A DNA stretch of 64,000 nucleotides from an uncultured Collinsella sp. (GTDB lineage Bacteria; Actinomycetota; Coriobacteriia; Coriobacteriales; Coriobacteriaceae), in contig UQKU01000009.1 in the NCBI GenBank assembly GCA_900541675.1, positions 6,436-70,435 on the forward strand, given 5' to 3'. Every line of letters begins with the position of its first letter. Within the stretch, counting starts at the first letter, position 1. The translations under genes and the position numbers were made by a program. Positions 43,736-52,915 of this stretch are shown here, piece by piece. The notes beneath the pieces are model-generated. The model had not been told where the DNA came from and made no database searches. It saw only the letters and a program-made list of their open reading frames with translations.

Positions 43736-44953
43736 CTAATCCCACTCCTCAATGCGCGTGAGATACGGGTCGGCACCATAGCGGCCAGACAGGTACTGCT
43801 TGTCGAATGCCGCGTTCTTGCTGACCAGGTTACCATTTGCCTCGTGGATGTCGGCGAGCGACCATAGCTGGCTCGCCTCCCCCTCGCCGCGTGCAGCAAA
43901 CCATATCTCGTCGCGGCGAAAAACATCGTTTCGCATAGTGGACACGTCCTGAGACGAAAAGATGAGCTGCGCGCCGCTCTTGTTGACTTCGGGATCTTTG
44001 AACAGCAGAATCACGTAGCGCAGGAGCTTCGGATGCAACTTGGCGTCGAGCTCGTCGACAACGACGGTACCGCCGCGTTCGAGCGCCGCCAGCAGAAACG
44101 ACGCCAACCCCATGAGCTTCTGAGTGCCGGCCGACTCCTCGGACAGGCGCAGCTCATAGCCCTTGCCGTCCACCTCATGCTTTACGAAGACGCGCTGGCC
44201 GCGCCATTCCGGAGCTTTCTCAACCCTAAAGCCATCGATACGTACGTCAACGGCACGCAGAAAACGCGTGATCTCGAGTGAGTCATCCTCGTCGAGCAAC
44301 TGCTCGACCATCTGCTCCAGATAAGAGCTGTTGTAGTTCAGGAACACCCCATCAAGAAACCAACTGGCAGCCTCCTTGATCACCGGCGCGTCAAAGTTGA
44401 TGCAGAGAAACGACAGGTATGGCAGGCTCGGGTTGAATCTCGCGGCCGTCACGAGCTTACGCAGCGTGGGACCAAGCTCAACCCCCGTGCCCTCGCGCTC
44501 GAACAGCATCGCCGTGCGTGACGCCCCCAATTTGCGCCGCCACAGTCCTTCGGACACGATCTCGTCCGCATGCACGGACAGGGCATAGCGGTACTCATGC
44601 TCACCCGCGCGATAGTAGAGCTCGAACTCGGTGGGCTTAGCAGCCGACACGTCATCGAACTCGAACGCAGAGCAACGGGGTATCGAAGGGCGATCACCCC
44701 CTGGTGCATCAGCACTGGCAGACAGCAGCCTAATCGGTCTGGCTACCGCCGAGCGAACGTAATCGAGAGCCTCGAGCAGGTTTGACTTACCGCCAGCGTT
44801 GGGTCCGTACACCGCGGCCACTGGTAGAAAGCCCTGCCCGTCAGGGCACACTATGAGGGAGCGCTCGAACTCCTTCATCGGCGTCGCCTGCATGGAAAGC
44901 TCCGCCTCATCGCGATAGGATCTATAGTTCCTGAAGGTGAACTGGCAAAGCAT
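43736..44953 (-). CDS. RloA-like AAA ATPase (AbiLi-type)
   Basis: 405 residues from MLCQFTFRNYRSYRDEAEL. SMC/ABC-like ATPase of the AAA15/AAA21 group: Walker A AAVYGPNAGGKSNLLEAL (about 50-67), signature LSEESAGTQKLMGLASFLLA, Walker B GGTVVVDELDAKLHP, and the H-loop-like region LIFSSQDVSTM. In the AbiL/RloA-B defence pair the ATPase is thought to sense infection and license the RloB effector. Confidence 0.88.
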   Translation of the reverse strand: MLCQFTFRNYRSYRDEAELSMQATPMKEFERSLIVCPDGQGFLPVAAVYGPNAGGKSNLLEALDYVRSAVARPIRLLSASADAPGGDRPSIPRCSAFEFDDVSAAKPTEFELYYRAGEHEYRYALSVHADEIVSEGLWRRKLGASRTAMLFEREGTGVELGPTLRKLVTAARFNPSLPYLSFLCINFDAPVIKEAASWFLDGVFLNYNSSYLEQMVEQLLDEDDSLEITRFLRAVDVRIDGFRVEKAPEWRGQRVFVKHEVDGKGYELRLSEESAGTQKLMGLASFLLAALERGGTVVVDELDAKLHPKLLRYVILLFKDPEVNKSGAQLIFSSQDVSTMRNDVFRRDEIWFAARGEGEASQLWSLADIHEANGNLVSKNAAFDKQYLSGRYGADPYLTRIEEWD

Positions 44954-45136
44954 CGTCCTCAACATTCCTTTCATTGTTTTGAAAAGATATTTCAGAGTTT
45001 TTATTTGATTATAGACCTTAAATAGCATCAATCAAGTGTTTGCAGCATCTGGAGCAAAGGGTACAAGGCCAAAACTCGGAAGTATGCGGCTGCGGACACG
45101 CTAATCCATGCCCGCAGCCGCAATGGCGTCAAGCCC

Positions 45137-45364
45137 CTATCCTCTCGGCGGGAAGAGATCGTGCCCATGGGAATCCTTTGCGCGGATTCTGCCATCGGGA
45201 CGATGGATGATTAGCTCAGAGTGCTGATTAGAACTAATTTGACGACCGCGCTTTATAGCTTCGCCCTGGGTCGTCGTAACAAAGGAAGCGCGACGCGCCC
45301 CCTCGCCCTTAACCTGCCAATTGCCATCCGCCCGCTTCGTAACGTGCTGGTTTCTACCTTTCAT
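45137..45364 (-). CDS. DUF2188 family small protein
   Basis: 75 residues from MKGRNQHVTKRADGNWQVKG, with GARRASFVTTTQGEAIKRGR and LIIHRPDGRIRAKDSHGHD, the full DUF2188 pattern. Start set by GAGGTG just upstream. DUF2188 proteins are small, of unknown function, and common in mobile and defence regions. Confidence 0.82.
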   Translation of the reverse strand: MKGRNQHVTKRADGNWQVKGEGARRASFVTTTQGEAIKRGRQISSNQHSELIIHRPDGRIRAKDSHGHDLFPPRG

Positions 45365-45370
45365 ACTCAC

Positions 45371-45735
45371 CTCGCCTTCACGACCGATTGATTAACGTGC
45401 TCACAGCATGAGGCTCGCAGCAAGTTCACTCGTGCCGCTTTGCTTAAAGCATAAATACTGGCGCGGACATAAGCCGGACCTGAAAGGTGTCAGTATATGG
45501 AATCTCGAAGAAGTACAAGCCGGCCTCATGCTGAAACCGCCGTATCGCGCATAGCCCATTCCTATAAACGCAGCTAGTGCTACATAAACTCAGAAAATAA
45601 GGAGGATACACATTGAAAGTTAATTGGACCTGTCTCTATCTATAGGAAATCGGAAGGTCTTGATGCAAGAATATCTAAATCCGCCAACTGCAACAGCCTT
45701 GTTTCCCTAGCGCATGACAGCCCATCACCCTGCAA
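45371..45735. other. Gene-poor stretch with 3' fragment of a paralogue
   Basis: No intact gene. At 45488-45554 the plus strand reads NLEEVQAGLMLKPPYRA then stop, clearly related to the C terminus of the protein at 51798-52469 (SLEEAQGGLMLKLPHSV). The rest shows no coding or structural signal I can defend. Confidence 0.55.
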
Positions 45736-47361
45736 TTACTCTTTCCGATCGTCGGCAGGTTTTAAGGCCTCAGTCAACTCGTTCAGCATGGTCGTAAGCC
45801 GAGCAATAAGTCTTTTCGCATCTTCTCTATGGTCTTCGGTGACCACATCGCCGTAAAGCCTATCGTATTTTGAGCCCTTACCGTGCGCTGCCCCCGCCGA
45901 CCGAAGGTTCTGAAGATCACGGAGAGACTTTAGGTCGATCACGATGTCATTCCCGCTAAGAAAGGCCTCCAACTTGTTAATACTACCCTTCGCATCAGCG
46001 TCCTTTAGAGCACTTTCATCAATGTAGTCGACGAGGGCTCTCGTGAGGGCCATAGTCACGGACTCAAATTCAGACTCGCCGTTGCCAGATGGAATGTGGA
46101 TTTGTTCAAGAATGCCCTCGTCTGCACGGTGGAAAGGCCTATACAGCGCCAAGCCAAACCGTTTCCTCCATGCTTTATCAAGTTCCATTCGCGCTCGCAT
46201 AAGCATGGAAACAGGGCCCGACGGATCTTTAACCCACATATTGAGCAAATCTGTCTTGAATACCTCATCAGAAATGCGCTGGTCAACGGGAGACATCTCG
46301 AAGGAAAGGAAATGAGTGCGCTCACTCTCGGGAAGATCGCGTCCCAAATCGCCGAGATAAACCATAACTCTGTCCGGGTCAACATTGTCAATCTCGCACC
46401 TCCACTGGCTCCCACATGAAATGTGACGCTCGCTGACATCGAAGTGAGGGCTACTCCTGTACTTATCAAGTACAGCGGGCTTAAAGAAAACGGGGGTTAA
46501 GTAATGTGGGGCGCGAGGCTCCTTATCAAAGTAGGTGCCAAGCTTATTCGGGTCACATGTGTATCGAACGAGCGAGCCGTCAGGCCGTTCGCCGATGACG
46601 AACTCGGGGTACCGTTCATTTTTCTCATCGAACGGCCATACGCCACAAGTCTCGACGTCGCCGGGCTCGATAAAGCTTCGAGCGTAGAGCATGGACAGCA
46701 GATAGCCTTCATCAATATCGCTCGTGTACCACTGTCCGATATGGTAGTTCCCTCCGACTTCATCACTCTCTGAAATGCACTCAGTGCTCCCCAAAGGATA
46801 GTTGGACGAAGATGCCAGCCGAGCGTCAACAAAGTAGACGAAGAAGCATTGCTTAGCTGCAATGAAGCGCAGTATATATTTGGTCCTGACACGCACCTCG
46901 TCTCCAGCAAAGTTAACGACTTTTTCTCTCTCGCCGCACTTGTCGACGCTATAGTAGCAACCGTCTTCGCCGCGGTAGAGTTCAAACAGCATGACAAATT
47001 CCTGGTTGACCAGAATCTGCGCTTGGTCGAGCGGATAGAAATACTGCTCGGCAACAATAAAGTCATAGCCCTCATCGCGCCCGTCATGATAAGTGACGTC
47101 ATCTGCACATACGCAGAAGCCTGGCGAGAAACTGGAAGCATGCTTCAGCCAATCATCACCTGCAAGAATCTCCTGCTTCCGTGCAAGGTCGGCAAAACAG
47201 GCAAAAACGGAAGGCCTTCCATCAGCAGCGTCATGGTGCGAATAGACGGTAACCCATGCTCCGGAAAGGGGGTTCTTGACCAGCTCGATCACTTTCTCCT
47301 GCTTGAATGGTTTAGCGTCGAGCCCCAGCCTGGCTAAAACCCTTAAAACCGCTTCGTTCAT
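45736..47361 (-). CDS. Large protein of unknown function with C-terminal HEPN-like motif
   Basis: 541 residues from MNEAVLRVLARLGLDAKPF, behind GAGGTG. No known enzyme motif in the first 420 residues. The last about 110 residues are helical and contain LRDLQNLRSAGAAHGKGSKY; R-S-A-G-A-A-H has the Rx4-6H spacing of HEPN ribonuclease-like domains. Its place between RloAB and Abi-alpha genes suggests a defence role, possibly an RNA-targeting toxin or a sensor. Function is not established. Confidence 0.7.
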   Translation of the reverse strand: MNEAVLRVLARLGLDAKPFKQEKVIELVKNPLSGAWVTVYSHHDAADGRPSVFACFADLARKQEILAGDDWLKHASSFSPGFCVCADDVTYHDGRDEGYDFIVAEQYFYPLDQAQILVNQEFVMLFELYRGEDGCYYSVDKCGEREKVVNFAGDEVRVRTKYILRFIAAKQCFFVYFVDARLASSSNYPLGSTECISESDEVGGNYHIGQWYTSDIDEGYLLSMLYARSFIEPGDVETCGVWPFDEKNERYPEFVIGERPDGSLVRYTCDPNKLGTYFDKEPRAPHYLTPVFFKPAVLDKYRSSPHFDVSERHISCGSQWRCEIDNVDPDRVMVYLGDLGRDLPESERTHFLSFEMSPVDQRISDEVFKTDLLNMWVKDPSGPVSMLMRARMELDKAWRKRFGLALYRPFHRADEGILEQIHIPSGNGESEFESVTMALTRALVDYIDESALKDADAKGSINKLEAFLSGNDIVIDLKSLRDLQNLRSAGAAHGKGSKYDRLYGDVVTEDHREDAKRLIARLTTMLNELTEALKPADDRKE

Positions 47362-47614
47362 ATGCACCTCTTACCATTTGGCACCATCACTGTAAAATGA
47401 AGCGAAAATGAACCGTGAGAAACTATCACGGACCAAAATCGTTTAAGGAAATTGTCCATCATTGCGGGGACAAAGAAAAACCGCCAGGACGACGGTCGGA
47501 AGCTTTAAAAGACTAATTGACAAGAAATAGAAGGTATTCCCATCAAATCTGACCAACGCATTCACCCATTAGCAAACCGCCAAGAATCGAATCGTACCAG
47601 CACTGCCGAGAAGA
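47362..47614. other. Intergenic stretch, nothing recognised
   Basis: AT-rich gap between two minus-strand island genes. I see no gene, tRNA or strong hairpin. Confidence 0.5.
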
Positions 47615-48412
47615 CTAAACACAGCACTTAATAAAAAGCTTCCCGAATGGTGTTAGCCTAAAAACATGATGTACGCAATCAAACCGCCATCCATCAGAAG
47701 GCGTAATGTCCTTCTTTATATTTCGGATCCTTTCAGAATCCTCAATACCAAGATAATCGTCTTCTCCCTCATAACAGTACGTTTCTCCGCTTAGCAGTTT
47801 CAGTCGCTCCAAGTTATTCAAATACAAGGACACGTTCTCAGGGCATTGGACGATGGCATCGAATACGTTCGTATAGTTTTCGCAAAGCAATCTCCACCGA
47901 GCTTTAATTGGCATGTCATCATCTTCAACAACGCGCAAATCAATAACCGGAATATGATCCTTACCAGGCTCTTTAGAAAGAAACGACATCATTTTGGCTT
48001 CATCGGGAGTCAACTGTCCGATTATGCTAACAAAGCTCGGATGAACCAGATAAGAAACCCTTTTATCCATAGAGGACGCGAGTAAATTAACGTACAGGTC
48101 CCTTAAATCCTGACTGTCATACGAATACGACAGCTGCTGAATAGCCGGTACCACAACATTAGGTGCAGGCTCGCAAAAACAGTCCTCCGGGACGTCTCCC
48201 ATCTTTCGATCAACTTGCCGAATCGCCTCCTCGATATTGTTCTCGCCGTTAACCACCCATTTCTTCCAGGGGCCAAGCAATACGCCAACGGTTCTGGGAA
48301 CTAAACTCAGAGTGTCTCCGACCGATGAGAGCACAGGATGCAGAGCATCATCATATGCTTTACTCAATACATCAGATGGCAGAGATGCAATTTCTTTGGA
48401 AAGCTCGTCCAC
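47615..48412 (-). CDS. Abi-alpha / DUF4393 family protein
   Basis: 265 residues. N-terminal amphipathic segment HPVLSSVGDTLSLVPRTVGV resembles the membrane-targeting helix of Abi-alpha/DUF4393 proteins, followed by the family core VVVPAIQQLSYSYDSQDLRD, LYVNLLASSMDKR and VHPSFVSIIGQLTPDEAKMM. Members occur in defence islands and were linked to abortive infection. Acts alone here. Confidence 0.8.
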   Translation of the reverse strand: MDELSKEIASLPSDVLSKAYDDALHPVLSSVGDTLSLVPRTVGVLLGPWKKWVVNGENNIEEAIRQVDRKMGDVPEDCFCEPAPNVVVPAIQQLSYSYDSQDLRDLYVNLLASSMDKRVSYLVHPSFVSIIGQLTPDEAKMMSFLSKEPGKDHIPVIDLRVVEDDDMPIKARWRLLCENYTNVFDAIVQCPENVSLYLNNLERLKLLSGETYCYEGEDDYLGIEDSERIRNIKKDITPSDGWRFDCVHHVFRLTPFGKLFIKCCV

Positions 48413-48531
48413 TTTGTCTCACCCTATTCATACCGACATCAAGTCCATGATATATAAGGCCCACATTGATACAGCCAACAACGGGGAGGGATTGCAGTAC
48501 CTAACGGCCTGACATTCTGAGTATCTCGCCC

Positions 48532-48862
48532 TCACTCCCCCTTCTTCTTGCGCAGCACATCTATCGCGTGTTCGCCCAAGATCGCCGAGGACAGCTTCAG
48601 TGCCGCACCCTTAACGGTGTTGAAGAAGTTCTCGAGAAACGGTGCGTTCATGTCGTAGTAGTTCATGTTCCTAAACAGTGCATAAATCGCGAGGAACGTT
48701 TGGGCAATGACCACTACAACACTCATTGCAAGAGCGTTGTAGGGCGACTGGGAAATCCGCACCAAGGGTCTCAAGCGGAGTTGGGCAAACCAATCTCCGG
48801 CGACCAACAATCCGTCTTGGGCAGTCTTAATAACCCATAGGGAAAGTAGTTGCGCATAAGGA
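48532..48862 (-). pseudogene. 5'-truncated small membrane protein, cut by the IS element
   Basis: The reading frame is open to 48972, but everything beyond 48862 lies in the left end of the IS256-like element, so the original N terminus is lost. What remains has one clear membrane helix (ALAMSVVVVIAQTFLAIYAL) and a C-terminal amphipathic helix ending LRKKKGE. No family recognised. Confidence 0.45.
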
Positions 48863-49628
48863 GGTGACGCATAATTTCTTTCACAAATTGACAAACACAT
48901 AGAGGGACACGGTCCACGCGTATTCATATGATTTCTGGCGACTAGACAATAAACCATCGAGGAAAGGGGCACGGGCAGTATATGCGAACATCGTATCAGT
49001 CGACGACGAGTCGTCCGAGCCCGTCGGGGCCGAACGCTACGAGAGGGCGGCGGGCCGGGAGGTCTACCGCAGCGGCCACTACGCGAGGAAGTTCGTCACC
49101 GGGGCCGGGGAAGTCGAGCTCGGCGTGCCGAAACTCCGCGGCGCGACCTTCCGGACGGCTGTCATCGAGCGCTACCGCAGGCGCGAGACCTCTGTCGAGG
49201 AGGCTATCGTCGAGATGTACCTGGCGGGCGTCTCAACCAAGAGGATCGAGGACGTCTCCGAGCTCCTCTGGGGGGCGCCGGTGTCCACCGCGAGGACGGT
49301 GAGCGACGGGTTCGCCGAGACACTGGCCTACACGGAATTCCCGCCGGAGCACTGGCGCCGGATCAGGACGAACAACGGGATCGAACGCATCGACTGCGAG
49401 ATCAGGAGGAGGACGAGGGCCGTCGGGACCTACCCGGACGGCAACTCGGTCGTCATACTGGTGTCAGCGAGACTGAAGTACATAGCGGAGCACGAATGGG
49501 GCAAGAGGAGGTACCTGGACATGTCCAAACTGGAGGAGATGGACGAGCTGAAGGGAAAAGCAGAGGGCTAGAAGAGGACGAGGCCGAGGACGGCTAAATC
49601 AATTTACGAAAGTATCTTGACGGTACCC
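48863..49628 (+). mobile_element. Internally deleted IS256-family element
   Basis: Imperfect terminal inverted repeats of about 29 bases: left 48863-48891 and right 49599-49627 share GGT at the tip and CTTTC followed by AAATTGA at the inner end. Only about 765 bp remain, against the usual 1.3 kb. No obvious target duplication is visible. Confidence 0.7.
48972..49571 (+). pseudogene. IS256-family (mutator) transposase, catalytic core deleted
   Basis: One frame reads from YANIVSVDDESSEPVGAERY through YRSGHYARKFVTGAGEVELG and MYLAGVSTKRIEDVSELLWG (N-terminal third), then at WGAPVSTARTVS jumps directly to FPPEHWRRIRTNNGIERIDC, the C-terminal end. The DDE catalytic segment between them is missing without loss of frame. 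The product cannot transpose alone but might still bind the IS ends. Confidence 0.85.
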
Positions 49629-49691
49629 GAAAATGTGGCCCAACCCCTCGCTTTGCCGTCGAGCCATTATGATAATTAACAACGTACAACG

Positions 49692-50426
49692 ATGAGGAGC
49701 CCGATCGGAACTCAAGTAGACGGGAACAACGTGCAATCAATCGAACATCTAAAGTCCACGGACGGTCTGGGTGAAGGCAAAGGCGGCATTTGGAAAAAGT
49801 GGCCTTGGAAAGACCTAGATCACTATGAATTAATGTCTGATCTTATTCTTAAGGCCAACTACAGCATTCAAGACTTCAATGCTGCCATCAAAGACGGATT
49901 TTCTCCCAACATTAAGGACACCGTATTTCTAGTAGCACTCGCCACCTGGATTAAAGATGCATACTGGCAGATTAATTACACCTGTTTGAAAGAAGTGATT
50001 AGAACCAAATTCGAGTTCTCGAGACAGAATGAACTCACAGAGGCGCGTAATTATCTTGAAGCGGTTCGCTCAATCGTAATTGCTCACCCCCTGAATTCGA
50101 CGAGGCATGAAGAATACGGCTTTGATCCAGCGGGGCGAATTTGTATTGATGTGAGAGGGAAAAGCCTTCTCGACTCATATCCGGGCGCAGTAACCTATCG
50201 CATCTTACCAAAAGGATTAGAAGAGACTGATAACGTTGCTGAAAACGAAATCGCACTCATGACTTGTCGTAGCACTCAAACAGAAACTGGCAAGCTACAT
50301 TTTGAAAGATGCTGTCTAGATATGCGCGATATTCGCAACTCAGCTCAGGTCTACATTGACGCTTTATACGAACTCGACCGATATCTCGGTCGGCTAAAGA
50401 AGAACGACTTTTTTAATGAAGCGTAG
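49692..50426 (+). CDS. Hypothetical protein with HEPN-like motif
   Basis: 244 residues, distinctly AT-richer than the core genes. The middle has EAVRSIVIAHPLNSTRH: R-S-I-V-I-A-H matches Rx5H spacing, in a helical context. N-terminal KKWPWKDLDHYELMSDLILK and C-terminal DIRNSAQVYIDALYELDRYL are also helical. No known family. Annotated start 49692 (ATG); no clear ribosome site. Confidence 0.6.
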   Translation: MRSPIGTQVDGNNVQSIEHLKSTDGLGEGKGGIWKKWPWKDLDHYELMSDLILKANYSIQDFNAAIKDGFSPNIKDTVFLVALATWIKDAYWQINYTCLKEVIRTKFEFSRQNELTEARNYLEAVRSIVIAHPLNSTRHEEYGFDPAGRICIDVRGKSLLDSYPGAVTYRILPKGLEETDNVAENEIALMTCRSTQTETGKLHFERCCLDMRDIRNSAQVYIDALYELDRYLGRLKKNDFFNEA

Positions 50427-50567
50427 CCATAGATAGCTAAGCAGATCCTGGATTTTGCTGGGATAAAAAACCTGGGCTAATGGAACTCTGGGCGCAGACT
50501 ATCGGCAACCGCAGAGGCACCCGTCCGACCGCAAACATGAGCAGAACCGCAATGCTGGAGCTATTCT

Positions 50568-51614
50568 CTAGCGAATTGATCTGCGCTCAGCCGCAATTGC
50601 ATTTCGAGCATCCTTTAGATGCTTCTGTGCCTTTCGGTGCATATCTTTTAATTGCTTAACTGGGTCAACATCAACTTCATCATAAACATGGGTCATATCG
50701 CCATCAACATATGCAACAAAGGAAGAGCCGCCCAGCTTGCCGACTGCTTTGCTGTGCTGTAATAGCAAACTCTGCATATCCTTACGAGCGGCGCGTATTC
50801 TGGGCTCGGCACATTTCAGGAAATGACAGAATAACTCAATAACAAGTTCGTTGTACCTCATGTTTGTATATCGAAAACAAAGATACGGACAATCGGATGA
50901 ATCATGGTCTTTGATTTTCGAAATTGTCTTGTTTAGAAAGGCGCGAAGTTTTGGCGAGGTATTATATTCGCGCATATCAACAATTTGATCAAGATCAAAT
51001 CTAACCCTAGTCGCATCATTTTCCCTGACAAGCGAAACAACGGTTTGACCATGCTGAACTGGATTTCGAATCTCATACATAAAAACATAGAGGCCACCTT
51101 CGTCATACCAAGAAGAAGGCAGTTTCCAATAGTCTTTATACAGTTCTTTATTTGAACCTCGGTCATACTTCCGCATAACTGCCTGCATTCTATCGACAAG
51201 ACCACGGGCTGCGGAAACATAATTTCCAAAAGCAGCGTTAACAACAGTCCTCTCGCCAAAACCTCCATTGGCAAAGCCGTCGGGTAAGAAGTCAAACTGA
51301 TCACACGGAACCAAGCGCCTCAGTTCACCATAGTTCCATCGAAACTGTTCATACAGTTGCTTAGCCTCCCAAAGTGACCGCACAACGTCGTCATACTCTT
51401 TCACTTTGGTTACAGAATCACCCTCGAGATACTCAATCTTTGAGAGCGCTTTCTGAGCTTCGACACTCACCGATTTGAACGGCAAAACATGGACTAAATC
51501 TGCCAAGGGAATCCCCCTAATAGAGCAATAGCCATACATATGGCAATTAACAACGTTCCTGGCAAGGCGAACACTAGGGATGCTAACACCAAATGCCAAC
51601 GGTTTTGTGGACAT
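50568..51614 (-). CDS. Hypothetical protein with HEPN RNxxxH motif
   Basis: 348 residues if started at the ATG MSTKPLAFGVSIP (51614); later ATG 51539 (MYGYCSIRG) and an upstream open frame to 51746 are also possible, with no clear ribosome site. The middle contains YVFMYEIRNPVQHGQTVVSL: R-N-P-V-Q-H is the classic RNxxxH of HEPN domains, within a long helical protein. A defence-associated HEPN ribonuclease or its relative is plausible. Confidence 0.6.
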   Translation of the reverse strand: MSTKPLAFGVSIPSVRLARNVVNCHMYGYCSIRGIPLADLVHVLPFKSVSVEAQKALSKIEYLEGDSVTKVKEYDDVVRSLWEAKQLYEQFRWNYGELRRLVPCDQFDFLPDGFANGGFGERTVVNAAFGNYVSAARGLVDRMQAVMRKYDRGSNKELYKDYWKLPSSWYDEGGLYVFMYEIRNPVQHGQTVVSLVRENDATRVRFDLDQIVDMREYNTSPKLRAFLNKTISKIKDHDSSDCPYLCFRYTNMRYNELVIELFCHFLKCAEPRIRAARKDMQSLLLQHSKAVGKLGGSSFVAYVDGDMTHVYDEVDVDPVKQLKDMHRKAQKHLKDARNAIAAERRSIR

Positions 51615-51797
51615 GACAAATGGAGTCGACGCAGGTCTAAACTTCTTGACCGCCCAGTCATCTCGAAAAAGCACAGTCCAGGCAAACGCCACACACCACT
51701 CCCGCACGAGGATCCCACCAGACGCCCTTACCTTGGTAGCAAGCAACCCGGACGCACAAAGCGACCTGGGACATCACTACCAAAGAAAGGAAACACC

Positions 51798-52469
51798 ATG
51801 CCCAACAACGACATCGTCTACCTACTTAAGTTCGCGCCCAAAGAGGCGTTCATCGAAGACCTACTGAACGGTCGCCTCTACATGAACGCGGCCGGCTACT
51901 ACCATAGCCTGCCTGGCGAACAGGGCGATCCGCTCGAGGCGTCCATGGCCCCTGGGGTATGCCTCTACAGATATGCTTGCCTGCCCATCTACTGCATGTA
52001 CACGGTCCGCGAGAACAATAATGTCGACAACACCGTGAAAATCCCGATACGCATGATCCAAGAGTTCGGATGCGCGGACGGGTGGATCGGCATTGTGCAG
52101 TACGACAGCTTCACGCGCCTCGCCGACAGACACACCACCGACGACGAAAACATCTACGCCCACGGTCCCATCTCCTACGGCATCCCCGGGCCAAAACTAA
52201 TCCGCGAGATCTTTGAGGGCATCCCGCACAATCTCGTTATCAAAACGCCCAAGTACGCATATCAGAAGGAGTATCGAATCATAGGGTCGCAACCGGTCGA
52301 ATGCCGTCTTATACCCGACGAGAATCACCCTGGGTGCAAAATTGAAGAATACGACCATGTAAAGCTTGACCTTGGCAGCAGCCTCGCGGACTTTTCCTGG
52401 AAGGCCTCGGTGTCGAGTCTCGAAGAGGCGCAAGGCGGCCTCATGTTGAAGCTGCCGCATAGCGTATAG
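51798..52469 (+). CDS. DUF2971-like hypothetical protein
   Basis: 223 residues from MPNNDIVYLLKFAPKEAFIE behind AAAGGAAA. The opening LLKFAPKEAFIEDLLNGRLY with GDPLEA, and the later YAYQKEYRIIG, resemble DUF2971-type proteins (a K-E-Y-R-I core is common there). Codon use is typical of the host. A short remnant of a second copy lies at 45488-45554. Function unknown. Confidence 0.65.
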   Translation: MPNNDIVYLLKFAPKEAFIEDLLNGRLYMNAAGYYHSLPGEQGDPLEASMAPGVCLYRYACLPIYCMYTVRENNNVDNTVKIPIRMIQEFGCADGWIGIVQYDSFTRLADRHTTDDENIYAHGPISYGIPGPKLIREIFEGIPHNLVIKTPKYAYQKEYRIIGSQPVECRLIPDENHPGCKIEEYDHVKLDLGSSLADFSWKASVSSLEEAQGGLMLKLPHSV

Positions 52470-52665
52470 CCAACGAAGCGTAGGCGGGACGCCGCCAATG
52501 GCCAACGCCCCAACAGTCAGTTACTCCTCCCCCTCCCCAACATTCCCCAGAAAGTTCGCTGATGTTGAGCGGTGTTCCCATAAAATAAACCCCAAAAAAT
52601 ATGTGCGGAGTGCTGGCCTGGAGCTGTCTTCGGACCCCGTTGGTTGCTCACCGAGAGGCTCCGCT

Positions 52666-52887
52666 ATGAAACGACTCCTTTACTACCTGATCTGCGCGAT
52701 CGCGTGCACGTCCATGGTCGGCGCGACGTTGCCTATGGCAGCCATTGCAGAGGCGGTTCAGCCTCAGGAGACCGCCGAGCAGCAGGCGCAAGCCGTGAGG
52801 TCAAGCTCAGCGTTGCTTTTGAATGCAGAAAAGCGAGTCCGAACGCACCGGCGTCCGGTCCTCTTGGCAGGTCACATCTTGGGTTGA
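52666..52887 (+). pseudogene. Orphan signal-peptide fragment
   Basis: 73 codons starting MKRLLYYLICAIACTSMVGA, a clear Sec signal peptide, then LPMAAIAEAVQPQETAEQQA, and ending in an unrelated-looking tail. Looks like the first exported segment of a surface protein whose body has been lost. The 52470-52665 stretch before it has no gene. Confidence 0.5.
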
Positions 52888-52915
52888 TGTCCAAAAAACT
52901 AGCCCTTGCGGTCGG

